From the NCBI GenBank assembly GCA_016713365.1, contig JADJPG010000025.1, forward strand, positions 41,220-105,219: 64,000 nt of DNA. The letters run 5' to 3'. The translations under genes and the position numbers were made by a program. This document shows, in pieces, positions 26,262 through 37,500 of this stretch (positions are counted from its first letter, which is position 1; each line of letters opens with the position of its first letter). The stretch comes from Verrucomicrobiota bacterium (GTDB taxonomy: Bacteria > Verrucomicrobiota > Verrucomicrobiia > Limisphaerales > JADJPG01). The notes under the pieces were generated by a model that saw only the letters and a list, made by a program, of their open reading frames with translations, ran no database searches and was not told the DNA's origin.

Positions 26262-27752
26262 ATCAGCATCTCCTTTCCACTGGCTTCGACCGGGGACGTT
26301 TGGGTCAATTCATGCCAGAACAGGCCACCTGAACGCGCGATACGCTCCAGAATCTGGTCCTTTGTTAGCTTGCGAATGACGTGACACCGGTCGGTGACTG
26401 CAAATTCTAAAGAATCATTTATTGTTAGGGATTTGTGGTAGCAATCTCCCGCACACGTCCACTTGGCAAAGCAGCCCTGGCAGTAATCTCGATGCTGAAC
26501 GGCTTGCTTTCGCAGATGACTCAAACGTTTGAGATCAAACTGATAGCCCCCACGAACCGAGTCGTGCTTGCCGTAGAAGAAAACATTCGACCAGCGGTTG
26601 TCCTCGGAAAAGACCTCGTAACAAGCGGAGACGTTGCCGTCAGGCGAAAGAGCAAAACTGTCCTGCGTGATTCCGCAAAAGTGGTTCGTCAATGCGCCGA
26701 CACGGGCCCCGGAGAAGCAGATTTCGCGGCCATAGCGACTGGCGCGTTCCTGTGCTTCCCGGTAGCCCGTAATGAATCCCTCCGTCTCAGCCGACGGCGC
26801 GTTCGACCACCGGCCAATCTGGTATGCCGGCTCCACTTGGATTCGCTTGGGTCGAAAGTTCGCGCAGATGAACTCAATGGATTCGGCCATCATTGGGATT
26901 TGGTCGGCCGTGACCGTGACTCGCACGCCGTAGGGAAAACCGGCCGTGTCAAAGCGCCGAATCGTGTGGATCACCCTCTCGCTGGAACCCCTCCCCGAAA
27001 CCGTTGGCCGGTGCCGATCATGGACCTGTGGCAATCCGTCAAACGACACGCTGGCACCCGCCCAGGTTGGCAACAACCCAATCAATCTGTTCGTCCTTGA
27101 GCATGCCGTTGGTTGCTGACGACGCGAGCACCTGCAAACCCAATTCGTTCGCCTTCATGCGGGCGTAATCAAGCGCAGATACCATTACGTGCCAGTTGAC
27201 TGTCGGTTCGCCGCCACCGTGATAGGCGATCTCGAATACCGGGGCGCCTTTCTTTTTGGCATTCTTTGCCACGAAATCAATCCCGCGTTTGGCGACTTCA
27301 AGCGGCATGAACTTCGTTGATGTGTCCCCGGCTGCGGCGTAGCAGTAAGTGCAGCGCAGGTTACACGCAGTTGTCAGGAATAGGGTGACGGTTGTTGGTT
27401 CTGGATCGCCAATGAACGCAGTGACCGGTTGCTCCTCCTCTCCGGCATCCACAATCTCCAGTCGCCGCAGAAACTCCAATAGCGATCCGTCAGCCTCCAT
27501 TCCGGGCTCGAACGTGCCGCGCTCAATGCCTGCGAGAAGCTGGACTACGCGCTGGTTTGCGACGAAAGCAGCCCGGCGCAATGGGGCATACGCAATGTAA
27601 CGATTTTCTTCCAATGGCACGACGAACACTTCTGCCGAGAGCATTGGCCTGCGATCGTCCCGGGATCCGCCCTCTGCAGACGGACACGCGTTTCCGTCCA
27701 TAGCATCCCTACTTGGGGATTCTTGACCTTCGGTGACTGGCGATGCTTGCAT
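26258..27752 (-). CDS. Radical SAM/SPASM maturase-like enzyme with an N-terminal PqqD-like region, frameshifted
   Basis: The radical SAM cluster motif is C130-x3-C134-x2-C137 in TTACNLRCTYCYAAAGD. It is followed by the GGEPT motif (YHGGGEPTVNW) and ATNGML. The SPASM part has CGITQDSFALSPDGNVSACYE, then CQGCFAKWTCAGDCY and a late Cys. The first 110 residues (EENRYIAYAPLRRAAFVANQ through LLEFLRRLEIVD) resemble a PqqD-like RiPP recognition element. The frame shifts by one base at about 27062 (inside a GGG run), where WVVANL should continue AGASVSFDGLPQVHD. Such enzymes install thioether, C-C or formylglycine-type changes on peptides and proteins. The overlapping WD40 gene with the Cys-rich tail is the obvious substrate candidate; anaerobic sulfatase maturases are the nearest alternative. 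Confidence 0.85.
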
Positions 27753-27789
27753 ATCAATTTAAGTTAGGATTCCGTTTGCATTTGGAGGG

Positions 27790-29859
27790 TTAGAAACCCG
27801 GAGGCAGTTGGATCGAGGCATCCATGACTACCCGGAAGGAACGAACAGGGCTGAACATAGTAAAATCAGAGGTTTGAACCACGTTCGTGGACGGATTATT
27901 GAGGGATCGGAGATGTTGCCAGGCCCCGAGTAGTGCGTCCGTGTACTGTATTTCGAGGTCGCGGGCAGGGATTACATTCGTAGCAGTCAATGTATAGGTA
28001 GCGAAGCCACAGCAACCTTCTTCAGTGCTTATCGAGATGAAAGGTCTTGGTATTGTCTTTGCAAATGAAACGTGAAGCCGAACTGGAGCACTCGGAAAAG
28101 TCTCCCCAGACCCCAAGCCTTCCGCCAAGGGGCGCGGATGACCCTTAATGAAGATCATTCCCCATGAATCGTTGTAGCAATAGTTCCCGATATTCGTGCT
28201 CCCGTGACGCTGCAATTCGTCGATGACTGCATCAGCCCATGCTGAAGGAATTCTTTCGCAGCGAGAACCTCCCCATTGGGTGAGTCCAGCCTCGTCGCCA
28301 ACCGCCACCAAAACGAGTCTTCCATTGGGAATGTTGTGCAAATAATTGACGAAGGCGCTGTGCGCTTCGCCGCTTGAACGGTCTGCCCAAGTGTCAAAAT
28401 TTCGGGTTTCGTCGACAGCCAGATTCAATAGGTTGACGACGGCGACATTGAACCCCCTGCGTCCACCAGAGCCTCCGCTGCCGCTTGCGAAGATGGTTCG
28501 GTCCTTGCCAAAGATTACTCCGCCTTGGCTGAAGCCAAACGACTGAAGCGAAAAAGAAACGGGAATAATGTCCACCGACGAAAGTGTCGGGTCATGACTT
28601 GCATAATAGAGATTCGCTCGAACACGCTGTGGCCCGGCTGGCCCGTCGATCTCGTAAGTGATCAAGCAGTCTTTGCTGCCACTCGCCGCATCGGGATACG
28701 CATAGAGTTCCGAGCCAGACGCGACGTGAATGCCTTCCGTGTCTGGAATTACCCCCGACATTGTTACCAGCGTCGTGTAGATGGAATTGTTTGTGCCATA
28801 CCGACTGTCCTGCCAAGTCACCACGTAACCACTTTCAAGACCCGCCACGCGAGGTGATCCCTGCCAGCCTGCTGCTGTGCAGATGTGCAATGGGTATTGG
28901 TCCAAAACAATTCCTGCCCCGGTTACCCTAGTGCCAAAAATATCCATCTCGGACGGCCGGGGAGATGGGCCACCTACCGGAGACGCAAAATTATCCATCC
29001 ACACCACCAGATAGTCGCCGCCTGTGCTGGCCACGGCAGGAGTATGTTGGAAAAACGGCCAGTCGGCCTGGCTCAACTGGAGAGGGCCGCTATCCAGCAG
29101 GGTGAGATCGCTCGCGACCCGTATGCCCTCGATATTGCTGCCGGGTGGCGTTCCTGACATCGAGACGACCAAATAATTCGTGCCATTACTGGCGATCCCT
29201 ATATCCAGCCACCCCGGGCCGCTTAGGAGAAGCCTGCGCTCGGTATCAAATGCGACACCTTCGATTGAAACCTTCGTCCCCGAAACTCCGAAGCTGGGGA
29301 CATCCCGTACGACCAGGTATTCACCTCCGCTACTCGCGATTGCAGGCCGGCCTTGCAGTTCGGAAGGCAGTGCGCTGACGGTGATTGAGTTTGTATCCAA
29401 AACGCGACCATCCGCAGTGACCCGTGCTCCGCGAATCTAGATTGAATCACACTCGGATTCTGTGCCCATGCTTGCTTGATGACATTCCTGCCACACAACC
29501 AGATACTGCGAACCGTCGCTTGCCACGGCAGGCGAAAACTGCCGATTGGTGGAGGCGCAGATAGCAATGCTATTCGTGTCAACCAAGTGGCCTCCGCTCG
29601 TCACCCTGGCACCATGAATGTCACCATCCTTTTCCCAGACCACCAGGTAGCCCTTGCCGTTGCTTGCCACTGCGGAAATCCTACCCGTTCCATAAAAATG
29701 ATCGGAGATATTTGTTAGTGGAGCGCTCACATTGAATGGCGCACCCACTAAAGTCTCATTTGCCTGCGCGGAAGCTTCCCACAAGAGAGTAACGAGCCTA
29801 ACCGCGAGCAATGTCGCCATTGCGGTAGCCCTCATTTTCGATGGATTTTTGATTCTCAT
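27790..29859 (-). CDS. Secreted beta-propeller-like repeat protein, with an in-frame TAG
   Basis: A signal peptide (MRIKNPSKMRATAMATLLAV) precedes repeats of the type YLVVWEKDGDIHGARVTSGG and VDTNSIAICAS. These occur about seven times and resemble the blades of large secreted bacterial propeller proteins. A stop TAG at 29437-29439 (after TESECDSI) splits the frame. The same frame continues IRGARVTADGRVLDTNSI, a perfect next repeat, to 27790, so the stop is likely a mutation or base error. The C-terminal 150 residues carry Cys pairs (EEGCCGFATYTL) and an FRVVMD end module similar to other proteins of this genome. It lies 37 bp upstream of the radical SAM gene and may be in the same operon. The function is unknown, and it is presumably extracellular. 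Confidence 0.65.
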
Positions 29860-29949
29860 GTGTCGGTTATCGTTTTTTGTTTCCGAACCTGATCAACACG
29901 GTCAAAAGCTCTCCGCAGATCTGTATCGCAATAAAATTACGATTCACAG

Positions 29950-32262
29950 TTACGGATTCCGCCACACCCGGTAGAACCGCTGCGCTGCCTGGACCGCGCC
30001 TAGATTGACTTCGACGTCAGCGCCAGTACCAGCGATGTCGCTTGTATCCGTTTCCCAAGCCCCGCTGGCCGGGTCGTCGGTTCCTTCGATCCGATAACTC
30101 TGGCCCGCATACGTTGTGAAGGTCACATGGAGATTTGCACCCAGGAATCTGGTCGAAGTAATTCGGAGCGCGACATCGTTTCCCAACGGATTGAACCCTC
30201 GTTCGGCGAAGATGGCCCAGGTTGTGGCCGCCAGGCCGACGCGTTCGGGAACACATTGGAACGGAGTGCTCAAACATTGCTCGATGGGCGGTAGAGTGTC
30301 TCCATCTTGGAGGGTGCTGGCCACCAGCCCCCGCTCATCGGCAAAGGGAGCGTTGGTTTGCGCATGCCGAATCTCGTTCAAGTACGAAGCCGCCTCGCTT
30401 CCGAATCGGTTTTCACCATACAGCCGGTCGATAAACTTCATGGTCAGGATAGCTTGCCCCGTGAACTCCCAAGCGATGCCATTCGGACCAGCGACGGGAG
30501 TCTTGACCAGGTTGAACCCGCGAAACTCCCGACCGGCGACGGTGATGACTTGCGCAAAGTTCGTGGCCATAAACTGGACGGAACGCCGCCAGTCAATCTG
30601 ATGTCGATAACGTGGGGATTCCGCGAGCGCCAGCGCGATGAAACTCACCGCGTCCAAGAAATCGAACGTGTTAATGACTTCGTCGCCCCGCTGCGGGCCG
30701 TTTGGAGTCAATCCGGGACCAGATGGAGTGCCGGTAGGAACGGTGCCAGCGTAGAATCGCCCGTCCGCCGTGTTGTGCATCTGCATGACGAAATCACCGG
30801 CGACCTGCGCGTTTGTCGTCCATTCAGTAAATGCGTTGGTGTTCGCAATCTGCCGTTCCAGTTCAGCGAGGGCAGTGAGGCCAGCAAAAATATCGGCGTT
30901 GTTCTCCACCGATTTGCTGCGGATTAACACCTTGGGTTCACCTTGATCCGGGTAGCCGAGAAAATAGCCGCCGTAACTGGCCGCGCTGTTGTCCTTGAGG
31001 AAATAAACGATCCAGTTGGCCAATTTTCGCGCCGCGTCAAGATACCGCACGTCGTTGAATTCCTTGTAGCCGGAACAAAGAGCGAGGATCGCGAACGACA
31101 CGTTGCCTCCAGTGGCACCGTCGAGCACTACGCAAAAGCCGGTTGGCGAGGCTGGTCCACAGCTAAAGCCAGCCAACCGCACGTCGTCTTTCTGGCCGGC
31201 CCCAGGGCCTTGGCCGTTGAACAGCGCCAAATCACCGGCCAAGAAGCCGTTGTGCAGCCCAAACCATTCATTGGCGGATGGCAGCGGATCGCCGTGATTG
31301 TCGTTGGTCAGCGCATAGGTGAAGCTGTCCAGGATGATCTTCGCAGCAGACATGTCGTTTGGCGTGCCACGATCCAGCAAGGCCAGAGCAGTCAATGCCG
31401 ATTCGTAGGTGGTGGAGAGATTGCGCAGCAACTGGTCCAGTGGCCACGGTTCGCGAGCTGTTCCGGGACTGGAGCGGGCAACCACGCCAAATGTTTCGTT
31501 GGCCAGTGGGAATCCCAGCGAGTTCGTTTGTCGAGCCGGCACCGGCAGGAACTGGACCCAGTCAATCAGCAGAGTGCCGCTGCTGGGCGCGGCATCCACA
31601 CTCACTGCGATGGAAAAGAGAATGTGGACATTGGCCAAAACGGATGCCGGTATGTTGAAGTTGAGCCTGATGAGGCTGTAGTCGTCGCTCTGTGGAATCC
31701 GAATGAAACTCGACGTGTATCCGGCGACGCCGAACTGCACGGCCATGCCGCCAGGCGTGGGACAACGCAGCCGAACTACCGCCTGAGTGACGCCAGTCAA
31801 ATTGTAGCCGACTCCGATCCGCGTCGCTCCCCATCGCTCCGGTTCTTCAAAGTTCACGCCGGCAAACTGGTTTCCGGTCAATCGATCGAACGTGACTCGA
31901 AACACGTTGCCACGTTCCCGGTCGAAGATGTTCAGGTCGGTGGAGCATCCGGTCGGTGAGTTGGTGTCGTCGATGCACGCGGCATCGATGTGAATCTTGC
32001 TGGTGGTGCCGAACAAGCCTGACGGGAAGCTATGGTTGAACGCTGAATCCGCATCCCGGTAAACGTAAAAGGCCTGCCGATTAGTCTGAGCGCGCTCCGC
32101 CAATAAAGCATAGGCAGCATCGCTAATCGGCGAAGTCGCGGCCTCACTAGAAGCAGTCAGCAATATCCCGCCAGAAACTAGTGACAAAAGCATGATATCT
32201 CGACCGAGGCATTTGATCGCGCTCATGACATCTGACACGGTCATTTTGAGAGGGTGTTTCAT
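29950..32262 (-). CDS. Secreted alpha/alpha-toroid (six-hairpin glycosidase-like) protein
   Basis: I chose the ATG at 32262, which gives MKHPLKMTVSD and a hydrophobic segment (MLLSLVSGGILLTASSEAA). The upstream extension to 32439 is basic and lacks support. An N-terminal beta-rich domain (residues about 50-230 of this version) is followed by helical repeats typical of an alpha/alpha toroid: TYESALTALALLDRGTPNDM, YLDAARKLANWIVYFLKD and IFAGLTALAELERQIA. The end is the common module FTTYAGQSYRIEGTDDPASG and FYRVWRNP. It may act on a polysaccharide, but I see no certain catalytic motif. It lies between two other secreted genes on the same strand. Confidence 0.65.
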   Translation of the reverse strand: MKHPLKMTVSDVMSAIKCLGRDIMLLSLVSGGILLTASSEAATSPISDAAYALLAERAQTNRQAFYVYRDADSAFNHSFPSGLFGTTSKIHIDAACIDDTNSPTGCSTDLNIFDRERGNVFRVTFDRLTGNQFAGVNFEEPERWGATRIGVGYNLTGVTQAVVRLRCPTPGGMAVQFGVAGYTSSFIRIPQSDDYSLIRLNFNIPASVLANVHILFSIAVSVDAAPSSGTLLIDWVQFLPVPARQTNSLGFPLANETFGVVARSSPGTAREPWPLDQLLRNLSTTYESALTALALLDRGTPNDMSAAKIILDSFTYALTNDNHGDPLPSANEWFGLHNGFLAGDLALFNGQGPGAGQKDDVRLAGFSCGPASPTGFCVVLDGATGGNVSFAILALCSGYKEFNDVRYLDAARKLANWIVYFLKDNSAASYGGYFLGYPDQGEPKVLIRSKSVENNADIFAGLTALAELERQIANTNAFTEWTTNAQVAGDFVMQMHNTADGRFYAGTVPTGTPSGPGLTPNGPQRGDEVINTFDFLDAVSFIALALAESPRYRHQIDWRRSVQFMATNFAQVITVAGREFRGFNLVKTPVAGPNGIAWEFTGQAILTMKFIDRLYGENRFGSEAASYLNEIRHAQTNAPFADERGLVASTLQDGDTLPPIEQCLSTPFQCVPERVGLAATTWAIFAERGFNPLGNDVALRITSTRFLGANLHVTFTTYAGQSYRIEGTDDPASGAWETDTSDIAGTGADVEVNLGAVQAAQRFYRVWRNP

Positions 32263-32435
32263 GGAATCTTCGGATCGTGAGCCGTCCCGGAGTTTCTGTT
32301 TGCTGGCCTGTCGAGACAAACCACCGATGGAAAAGAGTGTGATTCTGTTCCTAGAAAAAGCAGGCCGTCTCGCGAGCGGCTTGGCTAAGCCGTGCGCGTC
32401 ATCACCACCTCCTGCAAATGGCGTTGCAAGCTTCT

Positions 32436-33724
32436 TCACGGTGAGTTCTGGGTGACTTGAGCCCGGTAAAACCTTCTTGGAGAGTTAGCTAATTCAAGGT
32501 CATCGACAATAAGACTCGGACTCTCCCCGAGAGTGAGGGTTTTGAATGTGATCCACGTGACTAAGTTCGTCGTCATCTGAATCGAATACTCTTTTCCTGC
32601 AGCTCCCTGCAGTTCCAGTTGGAATCGACCGTCGCTCGCGATCCCTCTTGAGATGAGCAGATGATCTACCGAAGACCGATAGATGCCGTGGACGCCCACC
32701 GCAACAAACCAGTTGTGGCCGAAAGCAACAGAGGAGAGTCCTCCGACTTCCCATCCTTCGTTTTCGATTCGAAACACGGGGGTCCATTTTCGAGCATCAG
32801 GGGAGATGGAGATCCATCCGTCACCCATAGGATTATCAAGCCATGAAAAGTAAGCCGAGACAGCAACGAACACTCCAGCCCCTTGAGTGAAGGCGATCAT
32901 GCTATCGCTCACTTCCGCGCCTGGCTCTGACCAAACGATCCCCTTAAGAATTCGCTTCACCACTGCGCCGTCCTGAGTTGGTGTGAAATCCTCGTTCTCT
33001 GGCTCAAGAAATGGTGATAAAGAAGAGACGAGCAGCATGTCTGTTGTGGGTGTCAATCCTTTCAAGAAGACGTTTTCCACGATAACTCTCTTTCCCAATT
33101 CCGCCCATCCTTGGAGACAAAGAGCAGTCCGCATCCGTTCGTGCTGGAATATCTGCTTCTGCTGGATCCGATTCCGACGAAGCGTTCATCAAAAAAAGCC
33201 ACTTCGTTGAGGTCCGTGTCTAGATCCGGCTGCTGCTTCGTCCAAGAGCCCAAGTCCGTCGAAGTCAGCACTTCTCGGCCTGCTCCGACTACGAGGGTAA
33301 CTCCGGCTCCAAATGCCACGGCGGTTAAGTTCTCGGAGGTACCTGAGTTTCGGAGGAGCCAGCTTTCCCCATCTGTGGATGTCAGGATGGTGCCACCATC
33401 TCCGACGGCGACAAAATTACTGGCTCCGTAGGCAATATTCAGAAGCCTGTTGGTAGTCGGGATCTCGTATCGGTTCCAGTTCGCACCATTGGTCGATACG
33501 ATTGCGAATTGGTGGCTTGTGTTCGTATGATCCACCGAGTGTCCGATAGCGACGAACCGCCCGCACCCAAACGTAACTTTTGTGAAGTGTTCTACGAACG
33601 GGGTGACCCCACTGGTGACCGGTTGCCAGCAGCTTTGACAGAAGCTTAGAGCTGGCATCAGGTAACCAAGTAAGAATGCAATCTCCCGGTAGACGCGAGT
33701 TGAGGGTGAAGTTGATATTGGCAT
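32436..33724 (-). CDS. Secreted Ycf48/BNR-like repeat protein, frameshifted
   Basis: A signal peptide (IAFLLGYLMPALSFCQ) precedes repeats such as FVAVGDGGTILTSTDGESWL and VSKDGRNWERE, the pattern of BNR/Ycf48-type propellers. At about 33083 the frame shifts by one base: NWERE should continue VIVENVFLKGLTPTTDML. The second half ends with the module FQLELQGAAGKEYSIQMTTN and RRFYRAQ seen in many Verrucomicrobiota exported proteins. The function is unknown. It is the first gene of the secreted cluster that runs down to the radical SAM pair. The 96 bp upstream hold no gene. Confidence 0.65.
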
Positions 33725-33820
33725 AAAGATTATGGGAACAAATTGGTTTCCCCGGCATCAGGAGCTCTGCTTGAAGCGCAGTTCTTTCGCTTCCTCATCG
33801 GATAGATAGAACCTTTAGCA

Positions 33821-34540
33821 TCACTTCCCCGTCAAAACGATGTTGCTTGCGTTGTTCTCTTTGGTCAATTCAACCGCCAGAAATTGCTTAAAGCTGAAAT
33901 GAATTCCGTTGCTTTGAGTAATGGCCTCCGGCACAGCAAATAGTATCGTTTCCTTGCTATAAGTCTCGATCTGTGCGTTCGGATTGGGGCCAAATTTGAC
34001 CACCTTTGCCGTATATCTGGATTCGGGTACAACGGTCGTTCCATCCGGTAAGACTAATCGAAATTGTTGATTCCCTTTCATTTCGTCAGGGACGATTCCA
34101 GGAAGCAAAAGACAATCTACCACCAACAACGACAAGCCCAACCTATTCCCGGCCTCAGTAATGGCGTGAGTTTGGTAGCCGTCTGACAAACGCACTTGGT
34201 AGTTCGTGGTTAAAGACCACGAAACAGAGTCAAATGGAGAATAGGGGCCTTTGGGTGAATTAGAGCGAAGGACGACAAACGTGCAAGCTGTAGCGATGGC
34301 TATAGCGCTTATCAACACAGTCCATCCCCTGAAACCTCCCAAGCCTGAAGCTGAGCCTTGTTGCGGCGCAGTTGATTCCAAGCTGGTTTTTCCGTCGGTT
34401 GCGATGGATATGGATATTGATTGAAATGGAATATCGATGTCCCAAGCGCAGGAAGGACATGTGGTGTGCTGACCGGACGCCTCTCCATTGCAGGCTATGT
34501 GCTGACCACAGTGTGGGCAAGTAAACTTGATGTCGCTCAT
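33821..34540 (-). CDS. Zinc-ribbon, single-pass membrane protein (paralogue 1)
   Basis: The N-terminus is a zinc ribbon, FTCPHCGQHIACNG with a second CPSC pair 20 residues on. A spacer, one membrane helix (WTVLISAIAIATACTFVVL, about residues 73-92) and a roughly 140-residue beta-rich outer domain follow. The ribbon is nearly the same as in the proteins at 46251 and 47056, but the outer domains differ. These look like small membrane proteins with a cytoplasmic zinc sensor head; the role is unknown. It is the gene just downstream of the giant beta-helix gene. Confidence 0.6.
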   Translation of the reverse strand: MSDIKFTCPHCGQHIACNGEASGQHTTCPSCAWDIDIPFQSISISIATDGKTSLESTAPQQGSASGLGGFRGWTVLISAIAIATACTFVVLRSNSPKGPYSPFDSVSWSLTTNYQVRLSDGYQTHAITEAGNRLGLSLLVVDCLLLPGIVPDEMKGNQQFRLVLPDGTTVVPESRYTAKVVKFGPNPNAQIETYSKETILFAVPEAITQSNGIHFSFKQFLAVELTKENNASNIVLTGK

Positions 34541-34570
34541 ATAGAGGAGAACCAGGCGCCGAACGCGCGG

Positions 34571-37500
34571 TTATTCTTGAACTCCGATTCGATAAAATAC
34601 CGGGCCCCTCCCAACGGCATTTGTGTCGGTATAGGTGGTAACGCTCGCTTGACCAAGGATGTTGCTTCTCAACAACAGGAAAAAAGGCTGCGTCCCCGAA
34701 TTAGTCCCGCGCTCAATGAAGTAATTCCGGTCGCTGACGCTCTGCCAACGCACGATTACACTTGGAGAAACATAAACAGGAGTCAGCAGGCGCAACGCGG
34801 ACATTGCGTTGGTCGGGGCGGTGCCAGAGCGCCACTCCTGCCAGTTGTTCATGCCGTCGTGGTCCGGGTCGTGCTAATCCGCCGAACCGTCGGTTGGCAG
34901 GCCGTATTGAGCCAGCCAGGCGTGGAATGGGTCAAGGAACTGGAACTCATATGCCCCGATGTCTACCCTGCTGCTGTTGATCCGGGCGTTGCCATCCAAA
35001 TCGGTCAAACCTGGGGCGTAGGCATTGTTTCCCACATTGATACAGGTAGAGTTGGACTGAAGCCGCAGATCGGTCCAACCGTTGGTGTTGAGAAACCGAG
35101 GTTCACCTGCGAGATTGTTTGTGTTTCCCGAAGGCAGCGGCGTCGTGCAGGAATAATCCAGCGTGCCACCGGTGTAATTTCCGTTGTTGTAATAAACGAT
35201 GCAGTTGGTGAGGGAGCCACTGTACGAACCGCCGCCGAAGATCGCCGAATTTCCCACGACTGTGCAGTTGAGGAGGATTGAAGACTGGGCACCACCGCCG
35301 CTCCAAGAAGCTAAGTTGCCAATCAGGGCGCAATTATTGAGCGTGCCAGAGTGAGTTCCACCACCATAGCGGGCTGAATTGCTCGTCAGCACGCAGTTAT
35401 TAAGGGTGCCACTATAGACTCCGCCGCCCCCACCGCCGTCGTTGTAAGGAACTGAATTGGCGATTAGTCTGCAATTGTTAAGCGTGCCTTGATAGGCCGC
35501 GCCTCCGTAGTACCGAGCCGAATTACCAACCAGCAGGCAGTTTGTCAGCACCGCAGCCACTGACTCACACCACACACCTCCGCCCGATTCGTTCCTTCTT
35601 AGGTCTCCAGAGGTTTGAGTGGCTCCATTTGTGAGTGTGAACCCGGACAGCACAGCTCCGTTCGTGAGATAAACACAACGCACAGCAGACGGTCCGTTGG
35701 TGGTTCCCGGCACTTGGCTGCCAACAATAGTGGTCACCGATGATCCATTGACGCTTTTCACTGTCACCGCTCTGGTCACCGCAACCCGGTTGCTCATGCC
35801 ATAAACGGCTGTCGCCCCGGCCTGATAGACTCCGTTGCTCACCAGCACCAAGGAGCCAGGCAAGATGGCTGCCCCCAACGCATCCTGGATGTTGGTGGCG
35901 GCGGTGGCCCAGCTCGTGTATGGCGGCATGGGGTTGGTGCTGGTCAGCGCCACGTAATATACTGGTGAAAGCACAGACAGAGTGGCGTTGGAGCTTAGCA
36001 GGAGGTCGTAGGGGTTGCTGACCAGGCAACTGAACCGCGTGCCAGTGTCGGAGAGTTGAACGTTCGAGACGGAGTACGTGGAGACAGTGGCTCCCGGGAT
36101 AGGCGCGCCGTTGCGTTGCCATTGGTAGCTCAAGGGAGGTGTCCCCGTAGCAGTCACGCTGAACGTTGCCGTTTGACTAGGGAGCACTTGCCGATCGGCA
36201 GGCTGGGTGGTTATGGCGATTGCCCCGTGGTACTCATACGCGCCAATGTCCACAGTCGCGCCCCAAATGCGAGGGTACCCGTCCAGGTCCGTGGTACCGG
36301 GAGCGTAGGCGTTGTTGCCGGCGTTGATACAGGGAGAGCCCGCTTGAAGTTGGAGCGCGCTCCAGCCGTTGGTATCCGCAAACAAGGGAGCATTCGTAAA
36401 GTTTCCGGCACCGGTGGTTGAAGGTGTAGTGCAGCAATGGTCTAACGTGCCACCGCTGTAGTTCTTGTTGTTGTAATAGACGATGCAGTTGGTAAGGGCG
36501 CCATTGTATGAACCGCCGCCAAAGATCGCCGAATTGCCCGCGAGTGTGCAATTGTTGAGCGCGCCATAGTAAGATAAGATCCTGTGGCCGCATTGCCCGT
36601 CAGCTCGCAGTTGTTTAGCGTGCTAAAGTAGGCACCACCGCCCCGGTTTGCCGAATTGCGGGTCAGCGTGCAGTTGTTGAAGGTGCCGTAGTAAGTTCCA
36701 CCGCCAAAATAATACGCCGCATTGCCCGTCAGCACACAGTTGGTCACCACTGCGCTCGCCGATTCGCACCACACACCTCCGCCCGATTCGTTCATTCTTA
36801 GGTCTCCAGAGGTTTGGGTGGCTCCATTTGTTAGTGTGAACCCGGACAGCACTGCTCCGTTCGTGAGGTAAACACAACGCACAGCAGATGGTCCGTTGGT
36901 GGTTCCCGGCACCTGGTAACCAACAATCGTAGTCACCGATGGACCATTAACGCTTTTCACTGTCACCGCCCGGATCACCGCCACCCGGTTGCTCATTCCA
37001 TAAACAGCCGTCGCTCCGGCCTGATAAACCCCGTTGCTGACCAGCACCAATGATCCGGGCAACACCGCCGCTTCAAGAGCATCCTGGATATTGTCCGCAG
37101 CCGTGGCCCAGTTCGTATATGGCGGGACTGGATTGGCACTGGCCAGAGCTACATAGTAAACCGGAGCAAGTACCGTCAACGTGGCGTTTGAACTGAGCGT
37201 TGTGCCGTAGATGTTGCTGACTAGACAACTGAACTGGCTCCCCGAGTCAGAGAGTTGAACGTTAGTGGCGGAGTAGGAGGCGGTGTTGGCGCCTGGGATG
37301 AAGACTCCGTCGCGCTTCCAATAATAGCTCAACGGAGCGGTGGTTCTAGTCGTCACGCTGAAGGTCGCCGTTTGACCTGGCAACATAGTCTGGTTTGCGG
37401 GTTGAGCCGTAATGACGATTGCGACAGTGGATTCATACGCCCCAAGATCCACGACACCCGCGAAGATTCGTGGGTTGCCGTCCAAGTCCGTCGAGCTGGA

